Assembly (NCBI RefSeq): GCF_000003605.2
Contig: NW_003158316.1
Location: 1-18,838 of the forward strand
Origin: Saccoglossus kowalevskii
Lineage: Eukaryota; Hemichordata; Enteropneusta; Harrimaniidae
Direction of reading: 5' to 3'
DNA length: 18,838 nt
Under the pieces are notes generated by a model, which did no database searches, had not been told where the DNA came from, and saw only the letters and a list, made by a program, of their open reading frames with translations. Below are positions 1-9,732 of the stretch, piece after piece. Every line of letters starts with the position of its first letter. Position 1 is the stretch's first letter. The position numbers and the translations under genes are program-made.

Positions 1-188
1 TAAGACCATTATTTATACAGGGGTGGCAGTGGCTAGGACCACCATTTGTAAAGGGGTAGCATGTCTAAGACTATTATTTGTACAGGGGTGGTAGTGGCTG
101 GGACCATCATTTGTAAAGGGGTAGCAAGGATAAGACCATTATTTATACAGGGGTGGCAGTGGCTAGGACCACCATTTGTAAAGGGGTA
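1..188. repeat. Left-edge satellite, end of a preceding higher-order copy
   Basis: This segment holds nearly three dimers. Bases 67-188 match the last dimers of copy II (9733-9854) at a constant offset of 9666, so they are the tail of a higher-order copy lying mostly to the left of the window. Bases 2-66 resemble 132-196, including the ACCACC and GCATGTCT variants, and replace the 33-bp-register block that precedes this point in copies II and III. This suggests a local 130-bp (two-dimer) duplication just before the copy boundary. Confidence 0.75.
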
Positions 189-196
189 GCATGTCT
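132..196. repeat. Representative 65-bp dimer (half A 132-164, half B 165-196)
   Basis: This unit is close to the array consensus and is a convenient reference. Half A carries an AT-rich core (ATTATTTATA) followed by GGGG, GG and GG runs. Half B carries ATTTGTAAAGGGG and ends GTAGCATGTCT, one of several B-tail variants; others end GCAAGGAT, GCAGGGCT, GCAGTGCT or GCAGGATT. The B-tail variants, together with differences such as GGACC versus GGACA at the half-unit start, distinguish unit types and give the higher-order repeat its order. The unit is about 45% G+C, has about twice as many G as C on this strand, and has no CpG. Confidence 0.93.
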
Positions 197-2107
197 AAGA
201 CCATTATTTATACAGAGGTGGCAGTGGCTTGGACAATCATTTGTAAAGGGGTGGCAGTGGCTAGGACCATAATTTATACAAAGGTGGCAGTGTCTAGGAC
301 CATCATTTGTAAAGCGGTAGCAGGATTAAGACCATTATTTATACAGGGGTAGCAGTGGCCAGGACCATCATTTGTAAAGGGGTAGCAAGGATAAGACCAT
401 TATTTATACAGGGCTGGCAGTTGCTAGGACCATCATTTCTAAAGGGTAGCAAGACTAAGACCATTATTTATACAGGGGTGGCAGTAGCTAGGACAATCAT
501 TTGTAAAGGGATAGCAAGGATAAGACCATTATTTATACAGGGGTGGCAGTGGCTAGGACAATCATTTGTAAAGGGATAGCAAGGATGAGACCATTATTTA
601 TACAGGGGTAGCAGTGGCCAGGACCATCATTTCTAAAGGGGTAGCAGGATTAAGACCATTATTTATACAGGGGTAGCAGTGGCCAGGACCATCATTTGTA
701 AAGGGTAGCAAGGATAAGACCATTATTTATACAGGGCTGGCAGTTGCTAGGACCATCATTTCTAAAGGGGTAGCAAGACTAAGACCATTATTTATACAGG
801 GGTGGCAGTAGCTAGGACAATCATTTGCAAAGGGATAGCAAGGATAAGACCATTATTTATACAGGGGTGGCAGTGGCTAGGACAATGATTTGTAAAGGGA
901 TAGCAAGACTAAGACCATTATTTATACAAGAAAGGCAGTGGCTTAGGCCATCATTTGTAAAGGGGTAGCAAGGATAAGACCATTATTTATACAGGGCTGG
1001 CAGTTTCTAGGATCATCATTTGTAAAGGGGTAGCAAGACTAAGACCATTATTAATACAGGGCTGGCAGTAGCTAGGACAATCATTTGTAAAGGGATAGCA
1101 AGGATAAGACCATTATTTATACAGGGGTGGCAGTGGCTAGGACCATCATTTGTAAAGGGGTAGCAAGGATAAGACCATTATTTATACAGGGCTGGCAGTT
1201 GCTAGGATCATCATTTGTAAAGGGGTAGCAAGACTAAGACCATTATTAATACAGGGCTGGCAGTAGCTAGGACAATCATTTGTAAAGGGATAGCAAGGAT
1301 AAGACCATTATTTATACAGGGGTGGCAGTGGCTAGGACCATCATTTGTGAAGGGGTAGCAAGGATAAGACCATTATTTATACAGGGATGGCAGTGGCAAG
1401 GACCATCATTTGTGAAGGGGTAGCAAGGATAATGCCATTATTTATACAGGGTTGTAAGTGGCTGGGACCATCATTTGTAAAGGGGTAGCAAGGATAAGAC
1501 CATTATTTACACAGGGGTGTCAGCGGCTAGGACCATCATTTGTGAAGGGGTAGCATGGCTGAGACCATTATTTATACAGAGGTGGCAGTGGCTTGGACAA
1601 TCATTTGTAAAGGGGTAGTAGGGCTAAGACCATTATTTATATAGGGGTGGTAGTGTCTGGGACCATCATTTGTGTGGAGGGGTAGCAGTGCTAAGACCAT
1701 AATTTATACAGGGGCGGTAGTGGCTGGGACCACCATTTGTAAAGGGGTAGCAGGGCTAAGACCATTATTTATACAGGGGTAGCAGTGGCTAGGACCATCA
1801 TTTGTAAAGGGGTAGCATGATTAAGACCATTATTTATACAGGGGTAGCAGTGGCTAGGACCATCATTTGTAAAGGGGTAGCATGGATAATACCATTATTT
1901 ATACAGGGGTAGCAGTGGCAAGGACAATCATTTGTAAAGCGGTAGCAGGGCTAAGACCATTATTTATACAGGGGTGGCAGTGGCTAGGACCATAATTTAT
2001 ATAGAGGTGGCAGTGGCTAGGACAATCATTTGTAAAGGGGTAGCAGGGCTAAGACCATTATTTATACAGGGGTGGCAGTGGCAAGGACCACCATTTGTAA
2101 AGGGTTA
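189..2107. repeat. Higher-order repeat copy I-a (short, 1919 bp)
   Basis: It begins at the shared marker GCATGTCT and is collinear with copy III at offset 9666 for several hundred bases. Markers: AAAGCGGTAGCAGGATT at 311, ACAAGAAAGG at 926, TGTGTGGAGG at 1671. The 311-1671 span is 1360 bp against 1230 in copies II and III. The difference is accounted for by one missing dimer near 955-965 and a 195-bp tandem duplication at 970-1359. After about 2050 it breaks off and the start of the higher-order repeat appears again at 2108, so its distal half (the modules seen at 11500-14281 in copy III) is absent. Confidence 0.82.
970..1359. repeat. 195-bp (three-dimer) tandem duplication in copy I-a
   Basis: Bases 970-1164 and 1165-1359 are adjacent copies of the same three-dimer segment. 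Each starts AAGGATAAGACC and carries the GGATCATC, ATTAATACAGG and GGGATAGCAAGG variants in the same order. They differ at only a few positions, for example CAGTTTCTAGG against CAGTTGCTAGG and, near the end, TTTGTAAAGG against TTTGTGAAGG. Copies II and III carry the segment once, so the duplication is specific to this copy. Confidence 0.88.
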
Positions 2108-2603
2108 GCATGTCTAAGACCATTATTTATACATAGGTGGCAGTGGCTTGGACAATCATTTGTAAAGGGGTGGCAGTGGCTAGGACCATAATTTATACAA
2201 AGGTGGCAGTGTCTAGGACCATCATTTGTAAAGCGGTAGCAGGATTAAGACCATTATTTATACAGGGGTAGCAGTGGCCAGGCCCATCATTTGTAAAGGG
2301 GTAGCAAGGATAAGACCATTATTTATACAGGGCTGGCAGTTGCTAGGACCATCATTTCTAAAGGGTAGCAAGACTAAGACCATTATTTATACAGGGCTGG
2401 CAGTTGCTAGGACAATCATTTCTAAAGGGGTACCAGTACTAAGACCATAATTTATACAGGGGTGGTAGTGGCTGGGACCATCATTTGTAAAGGGGTAGCA
2501 AGGATAAGACCATTATTTATACAGGGATGGCAGTGGCTAGGACCACCATTTGTAATGGGGTAGCATGGCTAAGACCAGTATTTATACAGAGGTGGCAGTG
2601 GCT

Positions 2604-2767
2604 TGAACAATCATTTGTAAAGGGGTGGCAGTGGCTAGGACCATAATTTATACAGGGGTGGCAGTGGCTAAGACAATCATTTGTAAAGGGGTGGCAGTCG
2701 CTAGGACCATAATTTATATAGAGGTGGCAGTGGCTAGGACAATCATTTGTAAAGGGGTAGCAGGGCT
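2604..2767. repeat. 33-bp-register block, copy I-b
   Basis: Half-units here start at 2604, 2637, 2670, 2703 and 2736, exactly 33 bp apart. B-type heads (TCATTTGTAAAGGGG) carry the A-type tail GTGGCAGTGGCT, so alternate halves become equal in length and the dimer is 66 bp rather than 65. Because 33 is a multiple of three, one frame stays open through the block and reads as an 11-residue repeat. The same block occurs at 8103, 12530 and 17565. Confidence 0.82.
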
Positions 2768-3330
2768 AAGACCATTATTTGTACAGGGGTGGTAGTGGCT
2801 GGGATCATCATTTGTGAAGGGGTAGCTGGATTAAGACCATTATTTATACAGGGGTAGCAGTGGCCAGGACCATCATTTGTAAAGGGGTAGCAAGGATAAG
2901 ACCGTTATTTATACAGGGGTGGCAGTGGCTAGGAGAATCATTTGTAAAGGGGTAGCAAGAATAAGACCATTATTTATACAGGGGTAGCAGTGGCCAGGAC
3001 CATCATTTGTAAAGGCGTAGCAAGACTAAGACCATTATTTATACAGGGGTAGCAGTGGCTGGGACCATCATTTGTAAAGGGGTAGCAAGGATAAGACCAT
3101 TATTTATACAGGGGTGGCAGTAGTTAGGACAATCATTTGTAAAGGGATAGCAAGGATAAGACCATTATTTATACAGGGGTGGCTGTAGCTAGGACAATCA
3201 TTTGTAAAGGGATAGCAAGGATAAGACCATTATTTATACAGGGGTGGCAGTGGCTAGGACATTCATTTGTAAAGGGGTAGCAAGAATAAGACCGTTATTT
3301 ATACAGGGGTAGCAGTGGCCAGGACCATCA

Positions 3331-3820
3331 TTTGTGAAGGGGTAGCAGTGCTAAGACCATAACTTATACAGGGGTGGCAGTGGCTTGGACCATCATTCGT
3401 GAAGGGGTAGCAGTGCTAAGACCATAACTTATACAGGGGTAGTAGTGGCTGGGACCATCATTTGTGAAGGGGTGGCAGTGCTAAGACCATAACTTATACA
3501 GGGGTGGCAGTGGCTGTGACCATCATTTGTGAAGGGGTAGCAGTGCTAAGACCATAACTTATACAGGGGTGGTAGTGGCCAGGACCAACATTCGTGAAGG
3601 GGTAGCAGTGCTAAGACCATAACTTATACAGGGGTGGCAGTGGCTGTGACCATCATTTGTGAAGGGGTAGCAGTGCTAAGACCATTATTTATACAGAGGT
3701 GGCAGTGGCTAGGACCATTATTTATACAGAGGTGGCAGTGGCTAGGACCATCATTTGTGAAGGGGTAGAAGTGCTAAGCCCATAACTTATACAGGGGTGG
3801 TAGTGGCCAGGACCATCATT
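3331..3820. repeat. AACTTATAC-variant block, copy I-b
   Basis: This is a run of dimers in which half A reads CCATAACTTATACAGG instead of CCATTATTTATACAGG and half B has TTTGTGAAGGGGTAGCAGTG. Tails alternate among TGGCAGTGGCT, TAGTAGTGGCT and TGGTAGTGGCC. Copies II, III and IV have equivalent blocks starting at 8896, 13322 and 18357. This one is 490 bp, about 35 bp longer than the copy II block, because of an extra A half near 3711-3743. Confidence 0.87.
3678..3745. repeat. Out-of-phase A-A junction
   Basis: Two A halves follow each other directly. Both contain ACCATTATTTATACAGAGG and a GGCAGTGGCTAGG tail, with no intervening B half, so the A-B alternation is interrupted by one extra 33-bp half. 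Equivalent positions in copies II to IV lack it. It looks like a half-unit slip or out-of-register exchange. Confidence 0.8.
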
Positions 3821-3970
3821 TGTAAAGGGGTGGCAGGATTAAGACCATTATTTATACAGGGGTGGCAGTAGCTAGGACAATCATTTGTAAAGGGATAGCA
3901 AGGATAAGACCATTATTTATACAGGGGTGGCAGTGGCTAGGACAATCATTTGTAAAGGGGTACCAGGGCT

Positions 3971-4000
3971 AAGACCATTAATTGTACAGGGTGGCAGATT
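3971..4000. repeat. Truncated lone A half (30 bp), A-A junction in copy I-b
   Basis: The interval between successive AAGACC starts at 3971 and 4001 is 30 bp, so a single shortened A half is followed by another A half. The related junction in copies II, III and IV is 32 bp (7778-7809, 12205-12236, 17240-17271). The phase slip is therefore an inherited landmark of the higher-order repeat, further shortened here by two bases. Confidence 0.78.
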
Positions 4001-6815
4001 AAGACCATTATTTATACAGGGGTGGTAGTGGCTGGGACCATCATTTGTAAAGGGGTAGCAAAGGATAAGACCATTATTTATACAGGGGTTGCAGTAGCTA
4101 GGACAATCATTTGTAAAGGTATAGCAAGGATAAGACCATTATTTATACAGGGGTGGCAGTGGCTAGGACAATCATTTGTAAAGGGATAGCAAGACTAAGA
4201 CCATTATTTATACAAGAAAGGCAGTGGCTTAGGCCATCATTTGTAAAGGGGTAGCAGGATTAAGACCATTATTTACACAGGGGTAGCAGTGGCCAGGACC
4301 ATCATTTGTAAAGGGTAGCAAGGATAAGACCATTATTTATACAGGGCTGGCAGTAGCTAGGACAATCATTTGTAAAGGGATAGCAAGGATAAGACCATTA
4401 TTTATACAGGGGTGGCAGTGGCTAGGACCATCATTTGTGAAGGGGTAGCAAGGATAAGACCATTATTTATACAGGGATGGCAGTGGCAAGGACCATCATT
4501 TGTGAAGGGGTAGCAAGGATAATGCCATTATTTATACAGGGTTGGAAGTGGCTGGGACCATCATTTGTAAAGGGGTAGCAAGGATAAGTCCATTATTTAC
4601 ACAGGGGTGTCAGCGGCTAGAACCATCATTTGTGAAGGGGTAGCATGGCTGAGGCCATTATTTATACAGAGGCGGCAGTGGCTTGGACAATCATTTGTAA
4701 AGGGGTAGTAGGGCTAAGACCATTATTTATATAGGGGTGGTAGTGGCTGGGACCATCATTTGTGTGGAGGGGTAGCAGTGCTAAGACCATAATTTATACA
4801 GGGTGGTAGTGGCTGGGACCACCATTTGTAAAGGGGTAGCAGGGCTAAGACCATTATTTATACAGGGGTAGCAGTGGCTAGGACCATCATTTGTAAAGGG
4901 GTAGCATGATTAAGACCATTATTTATACAGGGGTAGCAGTGGCTAGGACCATCATTTGTAAAGGGGTAGCAGGATTAAGACCATTATTTATACAGGGGTA
5001 GCAGTGGCCAGGACCATCATTTGTAAAGGGGTAGCAAGGATAAGACCATTATTTATACAGGGCTGGCAGTTGCTAGGACAATCATTTCTAAAGGGGTAGC
5101 AAGACTAAGACCATAATTTATACAGGGGTGGCAGATACTAGGACAATCATTTGTAAAGGGGTATCAGGGCTAAGACCATTATTTGTACAGGGGTGGTAGT
5201 GGCTGGGACCACCATTTGTAAAGGTGTAGCAGGATTGAGACCATTATTTATACAGGGGTGTCAGTGGCCAGGACCATCATTTGTAAAGGGGTAGCAAGGA
5301 TAAGACCATTATTTATACAGGGATGGCAGTTGCTACGACAATCATTTCTAAAGGGTTAGCAACACTAAGACCATAATTTATACAGGGGTGGCAGTGGCTA
5401 GGACAATCATTTGTAAAGGGTTAGCATGTCTAAGACCATTATTTGTACAGGGGTGGCAGTGGCTTGGACAATCATTTGTAAAGGGGTGGCAGTGGCTAGG
5501 ACCATTATTTATACAAAGGTGGCAGTGTCTAGGACCATCATTTGTAAAGCGGTAGCAGGATTAAGACCATTATTTATACAGGGGTAGCAGTGGCCAGGCC
5601 CATCATTTGTAAAGGGGTAGCAAGGATAAGACCATTATATATACAGGGCTGGCAGTTGCTAGGACCATCATTTCTAAAGGGTAGCAAGACTAAGACCATT
5701 ATTTATACAGGGGTGGCCGTAGCTAGGACAATCATTTGTAAAGGGATAGTAAGGATAAGACCATTATTTATACAGGGGTGGCAGTGGCTAGGACAATCAT
5801 TTGTAAAGGGATAGCAAGGATGAGACCATTATTTATACAGGGGTAGCAGTGGCCAGGACCATCATTTCTAAAGGGGTAGCAGGATTAAGACCATTATTTA
5901 TACAGGGGTAGCAGTGGCCAGGACCATCATTTGTAAAGGGTAGCAAGGATAAGACCATTATTTATACAGGGCTGGCAGTTGCTAGGACCATCATTTCTAT
6001 AGGGGTAGCAAGACTAAGACCATTATTTATACAGGGGTGGCAGTAGCTAGGACAATCATTTGCAAAGGGATAGCAAGGATAAGACCATTATTTATACAGG
6101 GGTGGCAGTGGCTAGGACAATGATTTGTAAAGGGATAGCAAGACTAAGACCATTATTTATACAAGAAAGGCAGTGGCTTAGGCCATCATTTGTAAAGGGG
6201 TAGCAGGATTAAGACCATTATTTACACAGGGGTAGCAGTGGCCAGGACCATCATTTGTAAAGGGGTAGCAAGGATAAGACCATTATTTATACAGGGCTGG
6301 CAGTTGCTAGGATCATCATTTGTAAAGGGGTAGCAAGACTAAGACCATTATTAATACAGGGCTGGCAGTAGCTAGGACAATCATTTGTAAAGGGATAGCA
6401 AGGATAAGACCATTATTTATACAGGGGTGGCAGTGGCTAGGACCATCATTTGTGAAGGGGTAGCAAGGATAAGACCATTATTTATACAGGGATGGCAGTG
6501 GCAAGGACCATCATTTGTGAAGGGGTAGCAAGGATAATGCCATTATTTATACAGGGTTGGAAGTGGCTGGGACCATCATTTGTAAAGGGGTAGCAAGGAT
6601 AAGACCATTATTTACACAGGGGTGTCAGCGGCTAGGACCATCATTTGTGAAGGGGTAGCATGGCTGAGACCATTATTTATACAGAGGTGGCAGTGGCTTG
6701 GACAATCATTTGTAAAGGGGTAGTAGGGCTAAGACCATTATTTATATAGGGGTGGTAGTGGCTGGGACCATCATTTGTGTGGAGGGGTAGCAGTGCTAAG
6801 ACCATAATTTATACA

Positions 6816-6826
6816 GGGGGGGGGGG
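6816..6826 (+). repeat. G11 homopolymer, length-variable among copies
   Basis: Eleven consecutive G follow ATACA in the dimer after the TGTGTGGAGG marker. The homologous site has seven G in copy III (11247-11253), GGGGCGG in copies I-a and IV, and GGGTGG in copy I-b (4801-4806). The 4-base gain explains the entire length difference between copies II and III. It could be real slippage of an uninterrupted G-tract or a homopolymer sequencing error. Confidence 0.9.
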
Positions 6827-7084
6827 TAGTGGCTGGGACCACCATTTGTAAAGGGGTAGCAGGGCTAAGACCATTATTTATACAGGGGTAGCAGTGGCTA
6901 GGACCATCATTTGTAAAGGGGTAGCATGATTAAGACCATTATTTATACAGGGGTAGCAGTGGCTAGGACCATCATTTGTAAAGGGGTAGCATGGATAATA
7001 CCATTATTTATACAGGGGTAGCAGTGGCTTGGACAATCATTTGTAAAGGGTAGCAGTGCTAAGACCATTATTTGTGCAGAGGTG

Positions 7085-7090
7085 GCATGC
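7085..7090. repeat. GCATGC insertion variant, copy II
   Basis: The usual GTGGCAGTGGC tail is expanded to GTGGCATGCAGTGGC, a 4-bp TGCA insertion that creates a palindromic GCATGC. The same variant lies at 11512-11517 in copy III. It is absent from copies I-a and I-b and from copy IV, where the surrounding segment is replaced. It is a useful marker for the full-length higher-order form. Confidence 0.85.
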
Positions 7091-7777
7091 AGTGGCTGGG
7101 ACCATCATTTGTAAAGGGATAGCAGGGCTAAGACCATTTTTTGTACAGGGGTGGTAGTGGCTAGGACCATCATTTGCAAAGGGTAGCAGTGCTAAGACCA
7201 TTATTTATACAAGGGTGGTAGTGGCTGGGACCATCATTTGTAAAGGGTAGTAGGGCTAAGACCATTATTTATACAGAGGTGGCAGTGGCTGGGACCATCA
7301 TTTGTAAAGGGGTAGAAAGGATAAGACCATTATTTATACAGGGGTGGTAGTGGCTGGGACCACCATTTGTAAAGGTGTAGCAGGATTAAGACCATTATTT
7401 ATACAGGGGTAGCAGTGGCCAGGACCATCATTTGTAAAGGGGTATTAAGGATAAGACCATTACTTATACAGGGCTGGCAGTTGCTAGGACAATCATTTCT
7501 AAAAGGTTAGCAAGACTAAGACCATAATTTATACAGGGGTGGCAGTTACTAGGACAATCATTTGTAAAGGGGTATCAGGGCTAAGACCATTATTTGTACA
7601 GGGGTGGTAGTGGCTGGGACCATCATTTGTAAAGGGGTAGCAAGGATAAGACCATTATTTATACAGGGGTGTCAGTGGCTAGGACCACCATTTGTAAAGG
7701 TGTAGTATGGCTAAGACCATTATTTATACAGGGGTGGCAGTTGCTAGGACAATCATTTGTAAAGGGGTACCAGGGCT

Positions 7778-7809
7778 AAGACCATTATTTGTACTGGGGT
7801 GGCAGGATT
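7778..7809. repeat. A-A phase-slip junction (32 bp), copy II
   Basis: AAGACC starts at 7778 and 7810 are only 32 bp apart, so one A half with a GGCAGGATT tail abuts another A half and shifts the 65-bp phase by half a unit. Homologous junctions are at 12205-12236 and 17240-17271. Confidence 0.82.
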
Positions 7810-8102
7810 AAGACCATTATTTATACAGGGGTGGTAGTGGCTGGGACCATCATTTGTAAAGGGGTAGCAAGGATAAGACCATTATTTATACAGGGGTTGC
7901 AGTAGCTAGGACAATCATTTTTAAAGGGGTACCAGTACTAAGACCATAATTTATACAGCGGTGGTAGTGGCTGGGACCATCATTTGTAAAGGAGTAGCAG
8001 TGCTAAGTCTATTATTTATACAGCGGTGGCAGTGGCTAGGACCACCATTTGTAATGGGGTAGCATGGCTAAGACCAGTATTTATACAGAGGTGGCAGTGG
8101 CT

Positions 8103-8266
8103 TGAACAATCATTTGTAAAGGGGTGGCAGTGGCTAGGACCATAATTTATACAGGGGTGGCAGTGGCTAGGACAATCATTTGTAAAGGGGTGGCAGTGGC
8201 TAGGACCATAATTTATACAGAGGTGGCAGTGGCTAGGACAATCATTTGTAAAGGGGTAGCAGGGCT
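8103..8266. repeat. 33-bp-register block, copy II
   Basis: Five halves at 33-bp spacing begin at the CTTGAACAATC variant. B heads carry A tails (GTGGCAGTGGCT). It is homologous to 12530-12693 at offset 4427 and precedes the TCATCATTTGTGAA variant dimers. Confidence 0.82.
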
Positions 8267-8425
8267 AAGACCATTATTTGTACAGGGGTGGTAGTGGCTG
8301 GGATCATCATTTGTGAATGGGGTAGCTGGATTAAGACCATTATTTATACAGGGGTAGCAGTGGCCAGGACCATCATTTGTAAAGGGGTAGCAAGACTAAG
8401 ACCATTATTTATACAGGGGTGGCAG

Positions 8426-8515
8426 TGGCTAGGACAATCATTTGTAAAGGGATAGCAAGGATGAGACCATTATTTATACAGGGGTAGCAGTGGCCAGGAC
8501 CATCATTTCTAAAGG
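8426..8515. repeat. Probable gene-conversion patch in copy II
   Basis: Within this stretch copy II differs from its homologues in III (12853-12942), IV and I-b at several clustered sites: GTGGCT for GTAGCT, GGGATAGCAAGGATGAG for GGGGTAGCAAGAATAAG, TTTCTAAAGGGG for TTTGTAAAGGCG. The copy II version matches a different part of the same higher-order repeat, about 5786-5880. Agreement of the other three copies marks copy II as the recipient. Confidence 0.72.
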
Positions 8516-8895
8516 GGTAGCAATACTAAGACCATTATGTATACAGGGGTAGCAGTGGCTGGGACCATCATTTGTAAAGGGGTAGCAAGGATAAGACCAT
8601 TATTTATACAGGGATGGCAGTAGCTAGGACAATCATTTGTAAGGGGGCAGCATGACTAAGACCATTATTTATACAGGGGTGGCAGTAGCTAGGACAATCA
8701 TTTGCAAAGGGATAGCAAGTATAAGACCATTATTTATACAGGGGTGGCTGTAGCTAGGACAATCATTTGTAAAGGGATAGCAAGGATAAGACCATTATTT
8801 ATACAGGGGTGGCAGTGGCTAGGACAATCATTTGTAAAGGCGTAGCAAGAATAAGACCGTTATTTATACAGGGGTAGCAGTGGCCAGGACCATCA

Positions 8896-9350
8896 TTTGT
8901 GAAGGGGTAGCAGTGCTAAGACCATAACTTATACAGGGGTGGCAGTGGCTTGGACCATCATTCGTGAAGGGGTAGCAGTGCTAAGACCATAACTTATACA
9001 GGGGTAGTAGTGGCTGGGACCATCATTTGTGAAGGGGTAGCAGTGCTAAGACCATAACTTATACAGGTGTGGCAGTGGCTGTGACCATCATTTGTGTAGG
9101 GGTAGCAGTGCTAAGACCATAACTTATACAGGGGTAGTAGTGGCTGGGGCCATCATTTGTGAAGGGGTAGCAGTGCTAAGACCATAACTTATACAGGGGT
9201 GGTAGTGGCCAGGACCATCATTTGTGAAGGGGTAGCAGTGCTAAGACCATTATTTATACAGAGGTGGCAGTGGCTGGGACCATCATTTGTGAAGGGGTAG
9301 CAGTGCTAAAACCATAACTTATACAGGGGTGGTAGTGGCCAGGACCATCA
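8896..9350. repeat. AACTTATAC-variant block, copy II (455 bp)
   Basis: Seven dimers (7 x 65 bp) carry the CCATAACTTATAC half A and the GTGAAGGGGTAGCAGTG half B. The copy III block has the same order of tail variants. One unit has an ATTCGTGAAGG CpG variant and another reads TTTGTGTAGGGG. Confidence 0.87.
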
Positions 9351-9535
9351 TTTGTAAAGGGGTGGCAGGATTAAGACCATTATTTATACAGGGGGAGCAG
9401 TTGCTAGGACCATCATTTGTAAAGGGGTAGCAAGACTCAGACCATTATTAATACAGGGGTGGCAGTGGCTAGGACAATCATTTGTGAAGGGGTAGCAAGG
9501 ATAATGCCATTATTTATAGAGGGATGGCAGTGGCT

Positions 9536-9732
9536 AGGACCATCATTTTTAAAGTGGTGGCAGTGGCTAGGACAATCATTTGTAAAGGGGTGGCAGTGGC
9601 GAGGACCATAATTTATACAGAGGTGGCAGTGGCTAGGACAATCATTTGTAAAGGGGTGGCAGTGGCTAGGACCATAATTTATACAGGGGTGGCAGTTACT
9701 AGGACAATCATTTGTAAAGGGGTAGCAAGGCT
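9536..9732. repeat. Six-unit 33-bp-register block, copy II
   Basis: Half-units start at 9536, 9569, 9602, 9635, 9668 and 9701, all 33 bp apart, then the 32-bp B spacing resumes at 9733. Both halves end in GGCAGTGGCT-type tails. The frame entered at ATGGCAGTGGC (9524) remains open to 9760 and reads as an 11-residue periodic peptide. The openness follows from the 33-bp spacing and is not evidence of a gene. The same block recurs at 13963-14159. Confidence 0.85.

Larger units (their letters stand above)
2108..5423. repeat. Higher-order repeat copy I-b (scrambled, 3316 bp)
   Basis: It starts at GCATGTCT and follows the normal order to about 2415. At 2424 the sequence jumps to a segment matching copy III from 12350 (offset 9926), which skips about 2 kb. 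It then runs through the AACTTATAC-type block (3331-3820). After about 4190 it returns to earlier modules, with ACAAGAAAGG at 4212 (matching 10592) and TGTGTGGAGG at 4761 (matching 11207). The order of modules is therefore start, late, middle. Unequal exchange or conversion between misaligned copies is the likely cause; misassembly cannot be excluded from sequence alone. Confidence 0.78.

Noticed and set aside
355-579. Short open frame of 74 codons, with near-identical relatives at 5590-5814, 10021-10245 and 14448-14672, as a conserved gene
   Set aside because: It lies wholly inside satellite dimers. Its start is a chance ATG and its sequence is the 65-bp unit read through shifting frames. 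Its recurrence follows from duplication of the higher-order unit. No promoter, splice signals or non-repeat sequence accompany it.
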